In this document: positions 12,036 through 26,200 of the stretch, piece by piece | Position numbering within the stretch: position 1 is the stretch's first letter | How the letters are laid out: each line of letters begins with the position of its first letter | Source: Monomorium pharaonis | Lineage: Eukaryota; Arthropoda; Insecta; Hymenoptera; Formicidae | Length of the DNA: 64,000 nucleotides | NCBI RefSeq assembly: GCF_013373865.1 | Contig: NC_050471.1 | Span: 3,366,501-3,430,500 of the forward strand | Direction of reading: 5' to 3' | Translations under genes and position numbers: made by a program | Notes under the pieces: generated by a model | What the model was told of the DNA's origin: nothing | Databases searched by the model: none | Seen by the model: only the letters and a program-made list of their open reading frames with translations

Positions 12036-15000
12036 TTTTCGAGATGATTACAAACAGATTACAATTGTATAAAGGCGTGACAAGTGATTCCGTACGTCGC
12101 GTTGCTGTCGCGAACAAAAAATGATCGATAACTTTATTCCGAAATAAACGTGTAAAACGAACAGAGGCAGAACATGGAATAAAAATGGAGGAAAAAACAC
12201 TTTTTGAACAGAAATCGATAATGTCTGCTTTGTGTTATTTTTATGTATAAATACAAAGTTTATTGAAAAGCGTTTCGGAGATTCTGCGGAGTGTGGTCGA
12301 GCCCTTGCATCAAACAAATCTATGGCTTTTTTTACGACTGTCGTGTTATGTAATTTGCTCGTGTCTTTCATAAAGTGGCGGGATAACGAAAACTTCGTTC
12401 ACCCTGTTTAACACCTCTATTGCCTTGGAAAGAACGCTCTCTCTCGCGCGTTCCTTCTTTTCTTTTCTCGCTTATAATAGTACAATGACGTTTTTCTCTC
12501 CTTTTTTTTCTTTTGTTTAATCTACTTGCACTGTTCTGCCTGTTTGTAAAAAACATTGTCGAAAATGATCCTTTTTTTCTTCAATGGCTATTTCATCGTC
12601 TCTACGTTCTATACACTAATATACAAGTTATGTGATCTTGCGTTTTTTTTCTCTTTTAAATTCGTATGTCTGTCCGTCCCACTTGTCTAATTATTTGCTA
12701 ACATGGAATTATATCTCTTGTGACTGATTCTTTTCTTTTATTTCCCTCTGCATCTATCGTGTGTGTCTCAGACAGTACCACCGGCTCGTATATTGTTGCG
12801 CGTCCCGCGTGAGGCGTCTTTTCCGGCCCAAGATCCCTTCGTCGATGTCGATGAAGAGATATTTTTACGCGAAGCGAATTGGATCTAAAAATCGCGGAAT
12901 TTCACAATTCCGGTATATCGTTCCGAGGATAATTTTTTCGAGCTATTTCGCGTTTTTTTTTCTCGCGATACAATGTCACATTCGGGCCGCGTTCTTATAA
13001 AAACCGGTGGTCGATACGAACAGTGTTACGCGTTACATATATGACATATATCAGACAAATATATACGAGATATTTATATATATATTTAATATATATGTTC
13101 ATTTTTTGGTATATATACGAAATATATATATATACTTAGTTTAGCCCTGCGATTCCGTATTGTTGTGTTCGTGTTATTCGCGAGTGTGTGAGGCAAGTGG
13201 TGTCTCGGGGGAGGAGAGCGGTGGAGAAGCATGATTTGTGAAAATGATGAGAATAGCGCGCTACTGTACATCAGTCTTAATATCAGGGCGCACCATTCCC
13301 GTTGATGTTCGCTTGCTTATCTCTCTTTACGGTTTTATGTATCGTCGACCTTAAGACGAAAACCCCAGATATCAACTTGGTCTCTCCGAACGAACTATTC
13401 CTTTGTACAGCGAGCAGCGAAGTGGCTGTCCCAAGGTTTTTGTGCCGTTGTAAGTGCAATTGAAGTTATACAAAAAACTCGATTCTAATTATCTTTACCA
13501 TTACTTTACTATTTTTACCAGTATATTTTACAAAGAAATTATTAGACAGCAGTCATCTGATAAAAGAAAAGCGAGATATATGGATAGTAAAACAAATTTG
13601 TTTGACGTTGAATTCTTGGGGATTTAGCGAGCTTTCCCTTAAGGTTGACGATATTGAAGAAAGGCCCGGAGGAAGGCCTTTCTCATTCGAGCAAACAACT
13701 GTTCATATACCAGCGCCGTGGCAGTTGAATCCGGTGGGTGTGAGGTGATACATGGGCAATCGAAGAATATTCGAGTGTCGACTTGTTTCCCGACTGTCTT
13801 AAAATTGCACAATCGTCTTTCGCAAATATGCGCGTGTATGGTACGTGTACGTGTGTGTATGCTGCGTATTACGTGTTGGTGTCATGTGCGTACATGAGTA
13901 TACAGTGTCCATGCGTACTCGTGTCTGTGTGAGTGTGCCTGCTGTTTATGTACTTGCATGTTTTGTCTGTATATGTCTGCAAAGTGGGAGGTCGCAGATC
14001 CTTCATATATATATGATACAATTAGCGTGTAGTATTAAAATCATATACAATTGTTACAATATTTAAATAGTACTTATTACATATATATATCATATACCGA
14101 TAAGGCTTAGATATACATATACAGATATATATATATGTATACATATATTTATTATATGTATAATCAATATTTATAGGGTTGCTTAATCTGCTTGTATCTT
14201 AATGCTTTAAATGTCCCGGTGAGAAAGGTCGTTTCAATCATTTTGTGAATCGATTTTAAAAGAATAGGGAGAAAGCGAGTAAAAAGAAGATTTGAGAAAG
14301 AGAGGGAGGGAGGGAGGGAGAGAGAGAAAGAGAGAGAACGGAAAAGGAGGAAAAAAAGGGTAGACAGCGGAGAGAGAAGGGTTTATCTTGAAATATAAAA
14401 TGTTTGAAAAAATGAAGAGTTACATAACAGATTTGTCACAAGAAATGCTGTAGTTTTCTATACATATCGTCATGTATACAACAAATTCAATATTTTGTTA
14501 AGAAAAACAATATTATGTACGCATTGTCAAAAAAACTAAAGAATAAAAAACTTAGAATGTTTTCTAATATTAAAAGTATGACTTCAAGTTCTTTAAATTT
14601 ATTTTAAATCATCTTTCATATTTTTAAACTAAGCTTGATGAGATAAAAAGCAAAATATTATATAAAATATGTAAGATTTGTAAAACTATTTTCCGTGTAA
14701 TATTTTTTCTACCAATTTTCCTTGGGCTGAACTTGAACTGAGAATTCATTGTACACGACGATAGTTCTTCTATTGTTTCGCTCAGATACATTTTTGTTAT
14801 TGAAGGTATGCTGTTACATTACGCAGCGCAACGCTCTAAAACGCTCCAATTTCGCAAAAATCTCAAAGAGCAGCAAAGTATTTATACATGAATATCGGAA
14901 TAAATTAGTCAACCGCTTCTCCCTTTGCTTCTCTTTCGCAAATAAAAATTATATTGAGTTTACAGATCACGATGTTCGAGACTGCTGTCAAGAACAAGCA

Positions 15001-15684
15001 ATAATAGAAACGTCATTGTCAATTTACATGCTTGTTAAAAAAAAAATTGTATAAGGCTAATTATATTTCGAAATTAAATCCAGTCTAGATCAACGTGATT
15101 CGTAAATTTCGCTTTCGGGAAGAGTGTACAACTGACAAAAGATATAGATCGGATAAAGATCGAATAAAAGTCGCGTAATTTCACCGGTCATCGTTTATTT
15201 CCTTTTTTTCCGCACTTTCTATTTCTTTACACGCAATAAACGCATTTACTCGGGCAGCGTCTCATCAGCGGTATCGCATTTTTTTCGCACTATATAAAAA
15301 ATTTACACTATTTATAATTAAAAATCGATAAGAGTTCTTTACTTTTTTCGTCTGGTACAAGGGAGAGGCTTAAGTAGATATACTGACGACAGACTGTTAG
15401 ATTAATGCGATTTCTACCTCTAAACGTTTATACCAAATTCTTGAGATTTTATTTCATGGGGAGGGAGAAAAAGGGAGAAAGAGAAAGAGAGAAAGAGAAA
15501 TAGGAAAAATGTGATCGATATAAGATTAATGAGAAGTGTACTTGGAACATGTTATACTATATTTATAAATGTATGTTACGTGTGCTGAGCTTATACATGC
15601 GTATATGTGTACATGTATATATGCGTGTGTGCACATACGTATATATATGTATATACGTGTGAATTTGTCATATGCACATACATA

Positions 15685-15692
15685 TATTTACA
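15685..15692 (-). promoter_or_regulatory. Pumilio response element match in presumed pum 3' UTR
   Basis: TATTTACA on +, i.e. TGTAAATA in mRNA sense, an exact UGUANAUA match. Confidence 0.3.
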
Positions 15693-16657
15693 TATGCCTA
15701 GCGCGATTAGTAATAGCGGAAATGAATAATCAAATAGGGAGCAAAAGAGGGGGACCGTTAATCAAACAATATCCAATAGTATAGTAATAATAGTAATAAT
15801 AATACAATATCGTAATAATATAATGATAAGAATAATAAAAATACGATAGGTAAATTGATAATCTTACGTTAGCTGATAAGACATTTTGCGTTCGAATTAC
15901 GCTTCGTACCGTTTTTCCTTTTTCGCAACGTTTTTTCTCGCTTAATTTATACACCTCGCTTTCTTTGCACGCGATTTCGTCAGATGTGTGTGTGATCAAT
16001 GGAATTCTATTACAGATGAAAAGCACGGGGTTTCTTCTTCCCTTTACGACTTTTAATTTACAGATGAACGCGCGGTCGTGATTTGTCATTACGGATGAAG
16101 GAACTATTTCTTTTTCTTGTCACAGTTTCCTTAAACATTACAAGCACGTTTTACACATCTCTCGCGTTTGCATGGGTAATTCGTTTTATTTTTTCCTGTT
16201 TTCAAAGCGGTTTTTACAGGTCCGACGTCCTGTCGACTGAAGATGAGGTGGCGGTTGGAATGTTTTTCTATATTCACGAGAGGTCTATCAATCGTACTTT
16301 TCGCCTCTTTATGGCGTGTTAATTACATATGTGTGTGTACGTGTGTGCATGTAAACATGGATAGTACATCGAGCGAACGTGCAACCTCAGCGATTTTCGG
16401 TAGGGTCGCCCGCTGCGAGGAAGAAGCGAGAGTCGAGTATTCCGCGGAATTTACGCATCGTAAGCGAAATACCACGTTTACTTTCGTCGCGTGTTTCTGT
16501 CCGTCACCCATCCCCTTAATGGGTTGTTCTAACAAGGATAATTCTTTGTTTCGAACAAAGAGAAAGAAAAAGAGAAAGAAAGAGAGAGAAAGATAGCGGG
16601 AAAAAGAGAGGGAGAGAAGAGGTACTTAAGAATTTGTCAATTTCATTAATAAATCGT

Positions 16658-16665
16658 TATTTACA
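16658..16665 (-). promoter_or_regulatory. Pumilio response element match in presumed pum 3' UTR
   Basis: TATTTACA on +, i.e. TGTAAATA in mRNA sense, about 1 kb from the previous site. It lies closest of the three to the pumilio stop codon. Confidence 0.32.
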
Positions 16666-17213
16666 ATATCTTACAAAGAAAGCTGCTACGTTCTTCCCTC
16701 TTCTTTGCTTTTTCTTTTTGTACAGAGTCGTGTGGGGGCATTTAATCTAGTTTGCTGGCGAGTTTTGTGAGTTCATCTATTATTATTTTTTTTCTTCAAT
16801 TTCTACATATTTAACATTAATCTCAAAACGAAATATATCACACATTGTACATGGGAGGGCGGCTGATAATCGATTGAATGAAATCAAGTTATGTATAAAA
16901 ATGTGTTCGAGATGAAAGAGATTATTACATTAGTGGCATTTGAACGCGCGATCCCAATGAAAATGGCTGAGTGTGCGCTCTTTGTCCTCTATAATACAAT
17001 TGAAATCTTCAAAATGTGGTGTGTGTCGAATGTATATTATGTATATCCAAATATAGATAATGAGGAGAAAATGGCGCGAACGGATTATAGATACATATGC
17101 ATTGTGCACGATCTCTTCATATTTTTGTTTCTCGAGAACGCGTTTATATCATTTATACAATGTACAATGGTCTTCGGTTTTTACGTTCCAAGAATGATAG
17201 CTGCAAATCATTC

Positions 17214-17303
17214 GGGGGGGGGGGGAGGAATATATCTCTCTATATATATATATATGTATGTATATATATATATATATAATATATATATATAATATATATA
17301 ATT
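17214..17303. repeat. G12 run followed by AT-rich microsatellite
   Basis: Twelve consecutive G at 17214-17225, then TA/TGTA dinucleotide repeats to about 17303. This is low-complexity DNA in the presumed pumilio 3' UTR; short open frames across it are artefacts. Confidence 0.9.
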
Positions 17304-19339
17304 TCTTCTTGCCTAGTGCAACTTCATGAAATATGTTTATATCTTACAATTGGATACTTCAGAAAAATGTAAAATCGGATGAGTTCGGGGTAAGAGAGGG
17401 AGAGCGTAGCTATGATTGGGACAGCAGCGTTTAGAACGTAAATCATAAATTTAATATAATTAGTAATTATTATATAATACATAATATTCACAGACTCCGT
17501 CAAAAATAAGGGGAAATGTTCCCGTGAGAAATAAAATATTCACTGAATTTATCGGTCCTCGCGTATTTCGGATATTCGTACCTATACACATTTGTTATTT
17601 ATTTATATCACAATTTACAAAATTCGAGGATCTCAAGAGGGCTTGAGGGGGATGGGAGATACAGGATAGGAAATTGAGAAAGAGAGGGAAAAAGAGAGTG
17701 GAGGAAAGGACGTGTTCCTTACTCCGGAAGTTACGAACGTGAAAAATTAACAAAGGAGAACACGGTAGCGTAAACAGCTTATGTTGTTGTCTCACTTTGC
17801 CTACTTTTTCATATCTGTCTTTACTTCCCTCTGTGTGTGTCACAGTAATCGTAGAAAATCAATGTAAATAAGAAAAAAAAAAAACTAAATCTTTAGAAAC
17901 TATCGAAGATTATCTCGACATTAAAAACAAATAAAGAAAAAAAAAAAAGAAAAAACCCGATTAACGAAGTAATCGCTCTTTGTGTGAACGTTCCAGGTCT
18001 TAGGTGGACAGATCGATGGTCAGGTTAAAGGTCCAGGTCCAGGAGTCAATACCTGATCTTTCATTTCTATGTCAAACGCTATGCTACATTTAAACATATC
18101 TATAACTTCTAAAACTTTTACTTCTCAAGTTTTAACCTTATTCTCTGTTCATCTGCTGACTCGTCGACCAAGCGCATACCGCGCATTTAAAAATAATACT
18201 AAAGCAGCAGTTGCGTGTAAAAGAGAAGAAGCGGCACGGTATACGCAGGATCGGGAACGTCACACGTTACGCGCGGCGTGTTTGTCTTTATGTGTGTGTA
18301 TGTGTGTGTGTATGTATTTATGTGCGTGTAATGTGTTACAACCCTCGTACAATTCGATATAAATGCATGCAGCACTAAGACCTAACTGTCTCTAAAATTG
18401 TCCGTGATTTTATCATGTCGCCCTCGTAGAAATTTGTTGTTAAAATTTACGTCGAGTATAAAACTCGACAAGCCGCGCGCTTTGCATTATGCTTCATTTT
18501 ATTCACTCTTGCCAAAGGATAGAGCATTTTTTACATTTTTCTTTTTCTACGTGCTGAAATTGAGGGGACGCATCTAATAAATCCAGCGTAACTGCTTTGC
18601 ACGATAATTCAATAATCGAACGATCCTCTCTTATGAATCCGTAATACGAAATCTATGCATTTTTATGCGGCACAAGATCAGCCAATGGCTCAGCTCAGTG
18701 TGTGCCGATTGGTCATGAAATATACCTGAAATTCGTCGAGTCGATCGTGAGAAACATCGTTTGCAAATCGGAAATCATAGTGCAATTTCTACTTCGGTAT
18801 ACTTGATACATTCGGTAATGCAAATATCTCTACGCACGTGATACTCCCCTACGTACGGGGTACGTATTGCAAAACGATAGAAAAAATGCGCTACAACGTA
18901 TCTATCTTCGTCTCTACTGACTGCTTTTTCATGGGGTTCTCGTTGGAACAGACTTCGTCATAATGTGATCTCGCGTTGCCCGGGTCCCAAAGAAGCTAGT
19001 TACTGTACAAATATCGTCGATTTTACGACTGCAAAAATAAGAAAAATCATTACATTATAGTTCATTTCTTCATTCATTTCACAAGAAACAATCGTCCGAG
19101 ATTTTTCCGCCTCTTTTTCTCTTGCTTTCGAAGGACACAGGGCAAAACGAGAGAAGAAACAAATGTGGGGAAATTCGTTGAAATTCGTCATTCCCGTCGA
19201 TGGATAGAACAGATCTCGGTAAGATAAAAGATAGGGTAGTACTTAACGCAGCGTGCGGACATTGCAGTTTTTCTTGCTTCTTCTTTTATGGATCTTATTT
19301 CCTTTTCCGCGAAGGAAGGTGATCCCGGTGCACGCGTGT

Positions 19340-20240
19340 TTATAAAACTTGCGTTGACTGCTGGTTTGATGTTGAAACCGAGCTAGATGCAGCAGACGCA
19401 GGAGGTCCAATCGGGCCGAGATCGCCACCTCCGCTGCTCGTCGATGTGCCAGCAGGTGTCGCTCCTACTCCCATCGCCGAAGCGGTCTTCATAAAAAACT
19501 TTTCCAATTTCACAATAATGTGCTTGCCATAGGTGTACTTGCGCAAGCTTGCCAAATGCGGTCGGATTTTATGCATCAGAACCTTGCGCTGCGCCGGTTC
19601 CGCGACATCAATCATTTTCTGAACGACGTAATTGGCATACTGATCCTTCATCATCACATTTAACGCGCTAGAAGAAAAAGAGAGAAAAAAAAAACAATAA
19701 ACATCAAGCTCTCAAAAGCAATTGTTTTGGATTTCTTAACAATCCATCTAAAGATATCTACAAAAGCGCACTCACTTGTCATTGAAGCCGCAAACTTCTT
19801 CAATCAGTACAGCACGTTCTTGTCTTGTAGCATGAGTCACACATTTTTCAACGACATTGCTCGCAAATTTGTGCTGGGAAAGAGCGAGTACTTTGCCTCT
19901 AACGCTGCCGATTAATTGTGCTTTATCTTCTGGCTTTCCATGTTCTATAAAAAATATAAATAAATATCATTAGTATCAGTAGTAGTCTATATTTGCCACG
20001 TAATAAGATTTAAGTTTACAATGTTAAACTAATATACTAATGATATATTTTTCACTAATATTCATAGCGTATGTAATAAAAAGTATATAAGAGAGAATAT
20101 ATAGGATTATAAAAATAAAATAAATACCATTACCATTTACTAGTAATAACTTTTATCGCCAATTATTAATAAACAAATAATGTATTGAAACTTTTTGTTT
20201 TATCCAAAAGATTTTTATATTTAACTGATTATTATTATTA

Positions 20241-20293
<53 letters not shown>

Positions 20294-23200
20294 GAGCTTT
20301 AACTTTAATAATCGCATCAAGATGAAAGAAATGAAATTTACCAAGCACATGTTGAATAACATAATTGCCGTATTGATCTTGAATTAGTTGGTCAGTGGCA
20401 GCATGCAATTCTTGCAGAATTCCTTGAGTTTGTTCAGGAGTACAATGTTCGAGAATACGTTGGATCACTCGACAGCCATAAGGATGAGTACTCAGAGAAT
20501 ATACTTGTCCTGCGAAAGCTCCTATCACAAACTGCAATGCTCGCGGTTCAACGCACTCGATGCATTTCTGCACAACGTGATTCCCATTTTGATCTTTAAC
20601 GCACTTCAACACGTGCCCATCTAACTCTCGCACAATTTCCTGTTGCTGTTCTGGTCCGATCGACTCGAGTGCCTTCTGTATGACTCTGCAGCCATACATC
20701 TGCAGTGCGAGCGGTAGGACATGTCCGCGAACCTAGTATAAATAAAATAAATAATAAAACGATGATACATTCGTTACACTAAAGAAAAACTTTTATGTAA
20801 TGATTTGATAAATTATCAGATTATTTCGTGTATAATCATTTTAAATCAGATGACACGCAAAGTTTCTCGTCATATTTAATGTGATAAAAGTCCTGTTTAA
20901 AATAATGATAATAATAGAGTAACAATAGTGTCTATTGATAACTTAAGACTCGTCTTCTGAGAATGTATATAGAAATTACAGAAGAAATGTTTTACAGATA
21001 CAGATAACAATTGAAAAATGAAAAGAATATTGATGAAAGATTTAAAAAAACAATATAAAATCAAAGATATAATTAAAAAGTCCATCCATCAATTCGTCGT
21101 GCTTTTGACCTGCGATTCAATATCGAACTAGCAAGAATTATTAGATTAAAGTGAGATAGTTTCAATCAATTCTCTCAAATAAAGTTTTTTTTTTAATAAA
21201 TGGAATTTACCTTTTGAGCGAGAGTCGATTTTTGTTCTTGTGTACCATATTCAAAGAACTTCTGAATAACATAATTTCCGAAGACATCTGTCATAAGAGA
21301 ATATGCGGAGGAAAGGATCTCTTGGAATACGAGCTGTTTCTCACTGGCTGAGGCGCGTTCCAATTTCTGCTGAATAAATCGTGAACCATGCTGATCTTGA
21401 CTGAATTCAACTATATGATTAGCCAAATCGCGCAACTGAAGACTCGGGAAACTAAAGAGAAAAAAAAAACACAATATAATTTATTGATGCATTGTTGAAC
21501 TGCGCGCTGGAATACAGTTACTTGATTACGATGTCAGAAGTGAGAAATTATATATAATTCTCTTGCAATTACTCTGGCAATATATAAATTGAATTATTCT
21601 TTTCTCGCGAGTCACCATTTATATTTGGTAGAATTTAAAATGTACTAAAAACTTTTTATTTTCTTAAAATAATAAATATATCTATCAGCTATTATAAAAG
21701 TCTATTTTCAGAGAAAACATAACATGTGCAAATACATAATTATAAATATATAATAACTTTATTAAGCAAGATAATAAAAAAGAATATGATTTCGTCATAG
21801 CTTTGCCAATCTGTTTCATTTACAAATAATGATGGTTCAAAAAATCAATTTATTTTAACAATAGTACAAAAAAATTGTATACTTCTTCGTCTTGCTGACG
21901 TCATAATCTAAACGACCCGTAAGAGATTCCATCTCAATTTTACCGATTATTTCGAAAATCTTCCAATAAGCGGGATCGTCCTCCAGAATTTTTGTCGCTG
22001 ATATTAGCGGTACCTCCACGACCAGGCTTGCCTACAAGATTAGGAAATAGAGAGCTACTAGAGCCAAACACTCCATTGGCTGTTAGGGTGGGTACCGCGC
22101 TGGCGCGGAATTTGGCTTCGGCACCAGGGGCTGCTGACACTCGACTAGCTCCTCCAACAAGGCCACCCAAGGATCCCCCTAAAGTTGGTGGTGGTGTTAA
22201 TGATAAGCCTAAGGGACTCGGTGACGCGGTGACTGTACCTGCATAACAAATCAAAACGCTTAATGACATAATTCTTTGATCAATTCAGAAGTCGATTCTT
22301 CTTTCAAGATCATCCTCATTTGCGATGACTAACAATCTCGAAAATTATATCTTTATAAATAAAAATTTTGCTATTTATTTTAAATAAAGTTAAACAAAAA
22401 TTGATTATTTTAACTACTAAAAAGTTCGATAAGTCTCTTCCAATTAGTCTTATTAATTACTCAAAATGCCATTAATCTTTCGGCATATTCGTTAAAGAAA
22501 AATCGACAAAATTTCCTGAAATTACATAAAGAATAAAGATCTAAACACTCGTATCTAATTATGCTCGATCTGTATATCTGTACCTGTGTCTGTATATTCT
22601 TTGCAGGAAGTACCTGCATTTGTAGTTAAATACACTCTGTCCCAGGTACCTGTATCTAGAGAAAATAGTATTTCTTATCTCACTGATCATGAATAATGCT
22701 GTACAATTTTTGTACAGAAGCAATGTACACTTTATAATAGCTAAATCTAATTCCCGTTGTGTGTTATGTTAAAATCGCTACAGATTACAGTGACGTACAC
22801 TGATCGCTCTCTATAAACCAGTCATCCTTGCGGACGTTCATTCCCAATTAAGACGTTTTCAAGCATCAGGGCGCAACATAATTTATACGTCGGGATCAAG
22901 TTTAGAGAAAAAGGTAGTATTGTTATCATAGCTCAGTTATGTATACAAAAGCACGGTGTACAAATGGATTACGATATATTATTAAGACACAATGTACAAC
23001 ATAGATAATCGAGCGTCTATGGCGATTTCGAGATGCCTCACAGCCGTCGTGTACAGGCGTCTAAAACGTAAACCCGTATCCTGAAGAATATCCTCATTGC
23101 GCGTCAACATATGAAAAGAAAACTATAAGAAAAAGTTAAACATGATGAGGATAATTATCCTCTTTTTAGTTTTCGCGCTTCTTCGTATGTTTCCCGCGCA

Positions 23201-26200
23201 ATAGGAATATTCGTACTATTCTAGACGCCTTACACCCCGTATCTCAGAGTACATTTCACATACAGCAAAACGATTCTTACCGAGGGCGCCGTAACTCTGA
23301 GGCCACTTCGCCCGGCTATATTCCAAGCTTGGACTGAAGGCTGAAGTATTTCTATCAAAGGAATCTCGTCTGCCGGTTGAAGACGCACCGAGGCCTAAAC
23401 CTGCACACAAGATGGACACCGGTAATCTTAACACGAGATGCTCGAAGGCAACCGGTATCGAGCATACAAGAAATGTGATGACATCAAATGTATTACAAAT
23501 AATTCATAAATCGGCACAAACGCTCTACTGAGAAAGACACGTCGCTGAAAGAGAATTGGCTATATTCAACATGAAATTACAAATCAATTAGATTGTATGA
23601 AGCATGCAAACACCTTACGTTACTCTTTACTCTTTTGTACATAAAAATCCGTACACACCACCAATGTAGAGAGCCAAAAGAAATTTCTCTAGTTCCAGGA
23701 AAAAAGCACTCGAGTTATAATAAAGCTCAATATTTTACAATTGGCGATCGTTTGGTGCATGTACCAAACTGTACTAGAATCAATAAGATAAAAGTTTACT
23801 TATATCTCATTGGTTCTGGTACAGTTTGGTACGCTTTGGTACATGTACCAAACGATCGCCAAAAATCGCCTAATATTTCTTTTTCTATTACGAAATAAAA
23901 TAAAATACACATCTCCATACAGCATTTTTTCACTATGTCGATCGATATCTTTTTACCATACTATACAACTACAGTCGAACAATTACAACGTATAATAAAT
24001 TTTCTTCCATTTTTTCCTTTTAATTTGATTAGTTAATGTGCAGGTTTTTATACAGCAGTATGTACTTATTTTACATTCCCTTGGCACTCTTAAAGTTATT
24101 CCTGTTAAATCGGTTATATGTACAAGATAACTTTAGGAATTGATGAGTTTATTTTCAATCCATATCCTTAAAATCCGGGGGTTATACACAAACACACACA
24201 TATATATATATCTATATATCTATATATATACATATACATGTGAATATACATTATGAATTCATGGAAGGCTCTGCAGTGTCTAATTTTTAAAAATACAGAC
24301 ATAAAATTAAGATTATTCGCTTGAAAACAAATCCGCGGGTTCGAGGAGCCGAGAAAGCGCCGTTTTCCTGGAGAATAGAGAGAATTCACCGAGAACAAAA
24401 GGTGCCCGTGAAGGAGGAAGAGAAGGATCACAATCGCGGGTGATATACCTGTGTTCTGCAGTTGGGCAGGCGAGCCCAATGCCCCGAGCGGGGAGCCGCC
24501 GTATCCTAGAGCCGCTAAACCAGCGGCAAGTCCCGAGCCTTGCTGCTGCGCCTGTTGCACCGCAACTGCCTGGGCTTGCGCGACCACTGCCGCTGCGCTG
24601 CACGCTGCCAGACCTGCACCAAAAGCCCGCAACCCACACGCGCTCTCTTAGTCGTCGTAAGTGTTGATTAGCGTATGTTACCGAGCCTTGCACCGTTTAT
24701 GAAAAAAGCCTAGCCGTCTACATATCGCAATCGCGTGTCCACGAAACGTGGGCGTCGCATAAGAAAGCCCGGAAGAAGTTGAATTTCGGGCCGTTTGCGT
24801 GCAAAACGTCGATTCTGCGCCGCAATCGCGATAGTATCGTAGACGATTTCCGAGGAAAGATATGTGCAATCGCAAGCAGTTAGTTGTATTATTCATATCT
24901 TTAATTGAACATAATTGTAATATAATTTTATAAAATCGTATTGATCAGTCGTAGAAACGTTAAAAAAAAAGGTAGAAAGAATTGAAGAATTAAACAATGC
25001 ATTTTATCAAACTCGTATTTCGGATGTTGAATTTTTTGTACGATATTTCACTTTTCACATTAATATAATTGTCACTTATATAATTTATATTGTTTATCTA
25101 CCATACTTGATTTTAAATTATAATGTAATACTGCACAAACTTCTGACTTTTTGCATATTTACTAGAAAGAGAATTCGAAAAAATTAAAAAAGGAAAACCG
25201 CATTAACTCTACGAAAGAATCATAACGTAATAATCTACCAGAAGATACTATATTCGCTAAATTAAATTTTCCGAAACATTTCTTATATGCAACGATTTAA
25301 TAAAATTATTTTCTGTCTCTGCTAGCTTGCGCGCGGTATTCTTTTTGTGGCGTTGGACCCACAGACGTTGCCCTTTTTTGTTTCGTTATCGTCGCGCATA
25401 CCCTTATCTGCGACACGCGGGATCGTGCCATCAATAGTATCTGCTGTGGTGTCCTCTCGTTTTTTTCTGGTTGCAATGTTACACACAGTGACGAGCGTAT
25501 TTTACGCGTATTTACAAGGAACAGACGAATCAACCGTGTACGACGAGGTGATATCGGACGTTAACGATAATGGCACACGTTTAAGTATCATAACTATCGG
25601 ACGACTGTCATATAATTTCGTTTCGCAGCACACAGTCATGCATTATACACGTATTACACGACGAAGGAAAGGGGAGGGAGAGATAGGTCTTTACAAGATG
25701 TAACACACAACATGACTTTACAAGACTTCTTACAGGTGTGTGTACAAAGAGGACGATGATGGGCCGGATTCCCGTTAGACTCACCTAGGCATTCGCCGGG
25801 TGTAGCGTTGCTGTGCGATGTCGGAGTCGGTTGAGAATATAGATTCGGCGGTGGCGGTGCCGGCGGACCCGGTGGTGGTTGAGACGGAGCTCTGTTCACG
25901 AGAACTGGTGCGGGACTGACTAATCTCATGGGGGTCGCTGCCGAACTTAGTCCGCGCACGCCTCCCATGACGATGGAACCGTTCTGATCGTAATAAGCCG
26001 GTATCACCTGATATTGACCCTGTACCTGCGGGAAGATTAATTGCGCTACGTTAATTACTTTGTTAAATATATATTATTAATCGATCATTAAAAGTCGATC
26101 AATAATAGAACTTGGGCAATCAGTATCAACTATAGGATCCTACATTATCTATCCGAAACAGAAACACTATTCTGGGGTTTTGAACAATCCCAATGCTTTA

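Larger units (their letters stand above)
9718..19339 (-). other. Presumed very long pumilio 3' UTR; otherwise gene-free
   Basis: About 9.6 kb lies between the pumilio stop (19340) and the TMEM181 end. On neither strand do I see a conserved protein, a plausible spliced gene or an RNA gene. Candidate minus-strand poly(A) signals (TTTATT on +) occur at 9718, 10178 and 11095 among others, so the 3' end is uncertain and several isoforms are possible. The segment carries a (GA)n tract, AT-rich microsatellites, G and A homopolymers and three matches to the Pumilio site TGTANATA in mRNA sense. Long 3' UTRs are typical of metazoan pumilio genes. That this whole stretch is UTR is inference; part may be intergenic. 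Confidence 0.4.
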
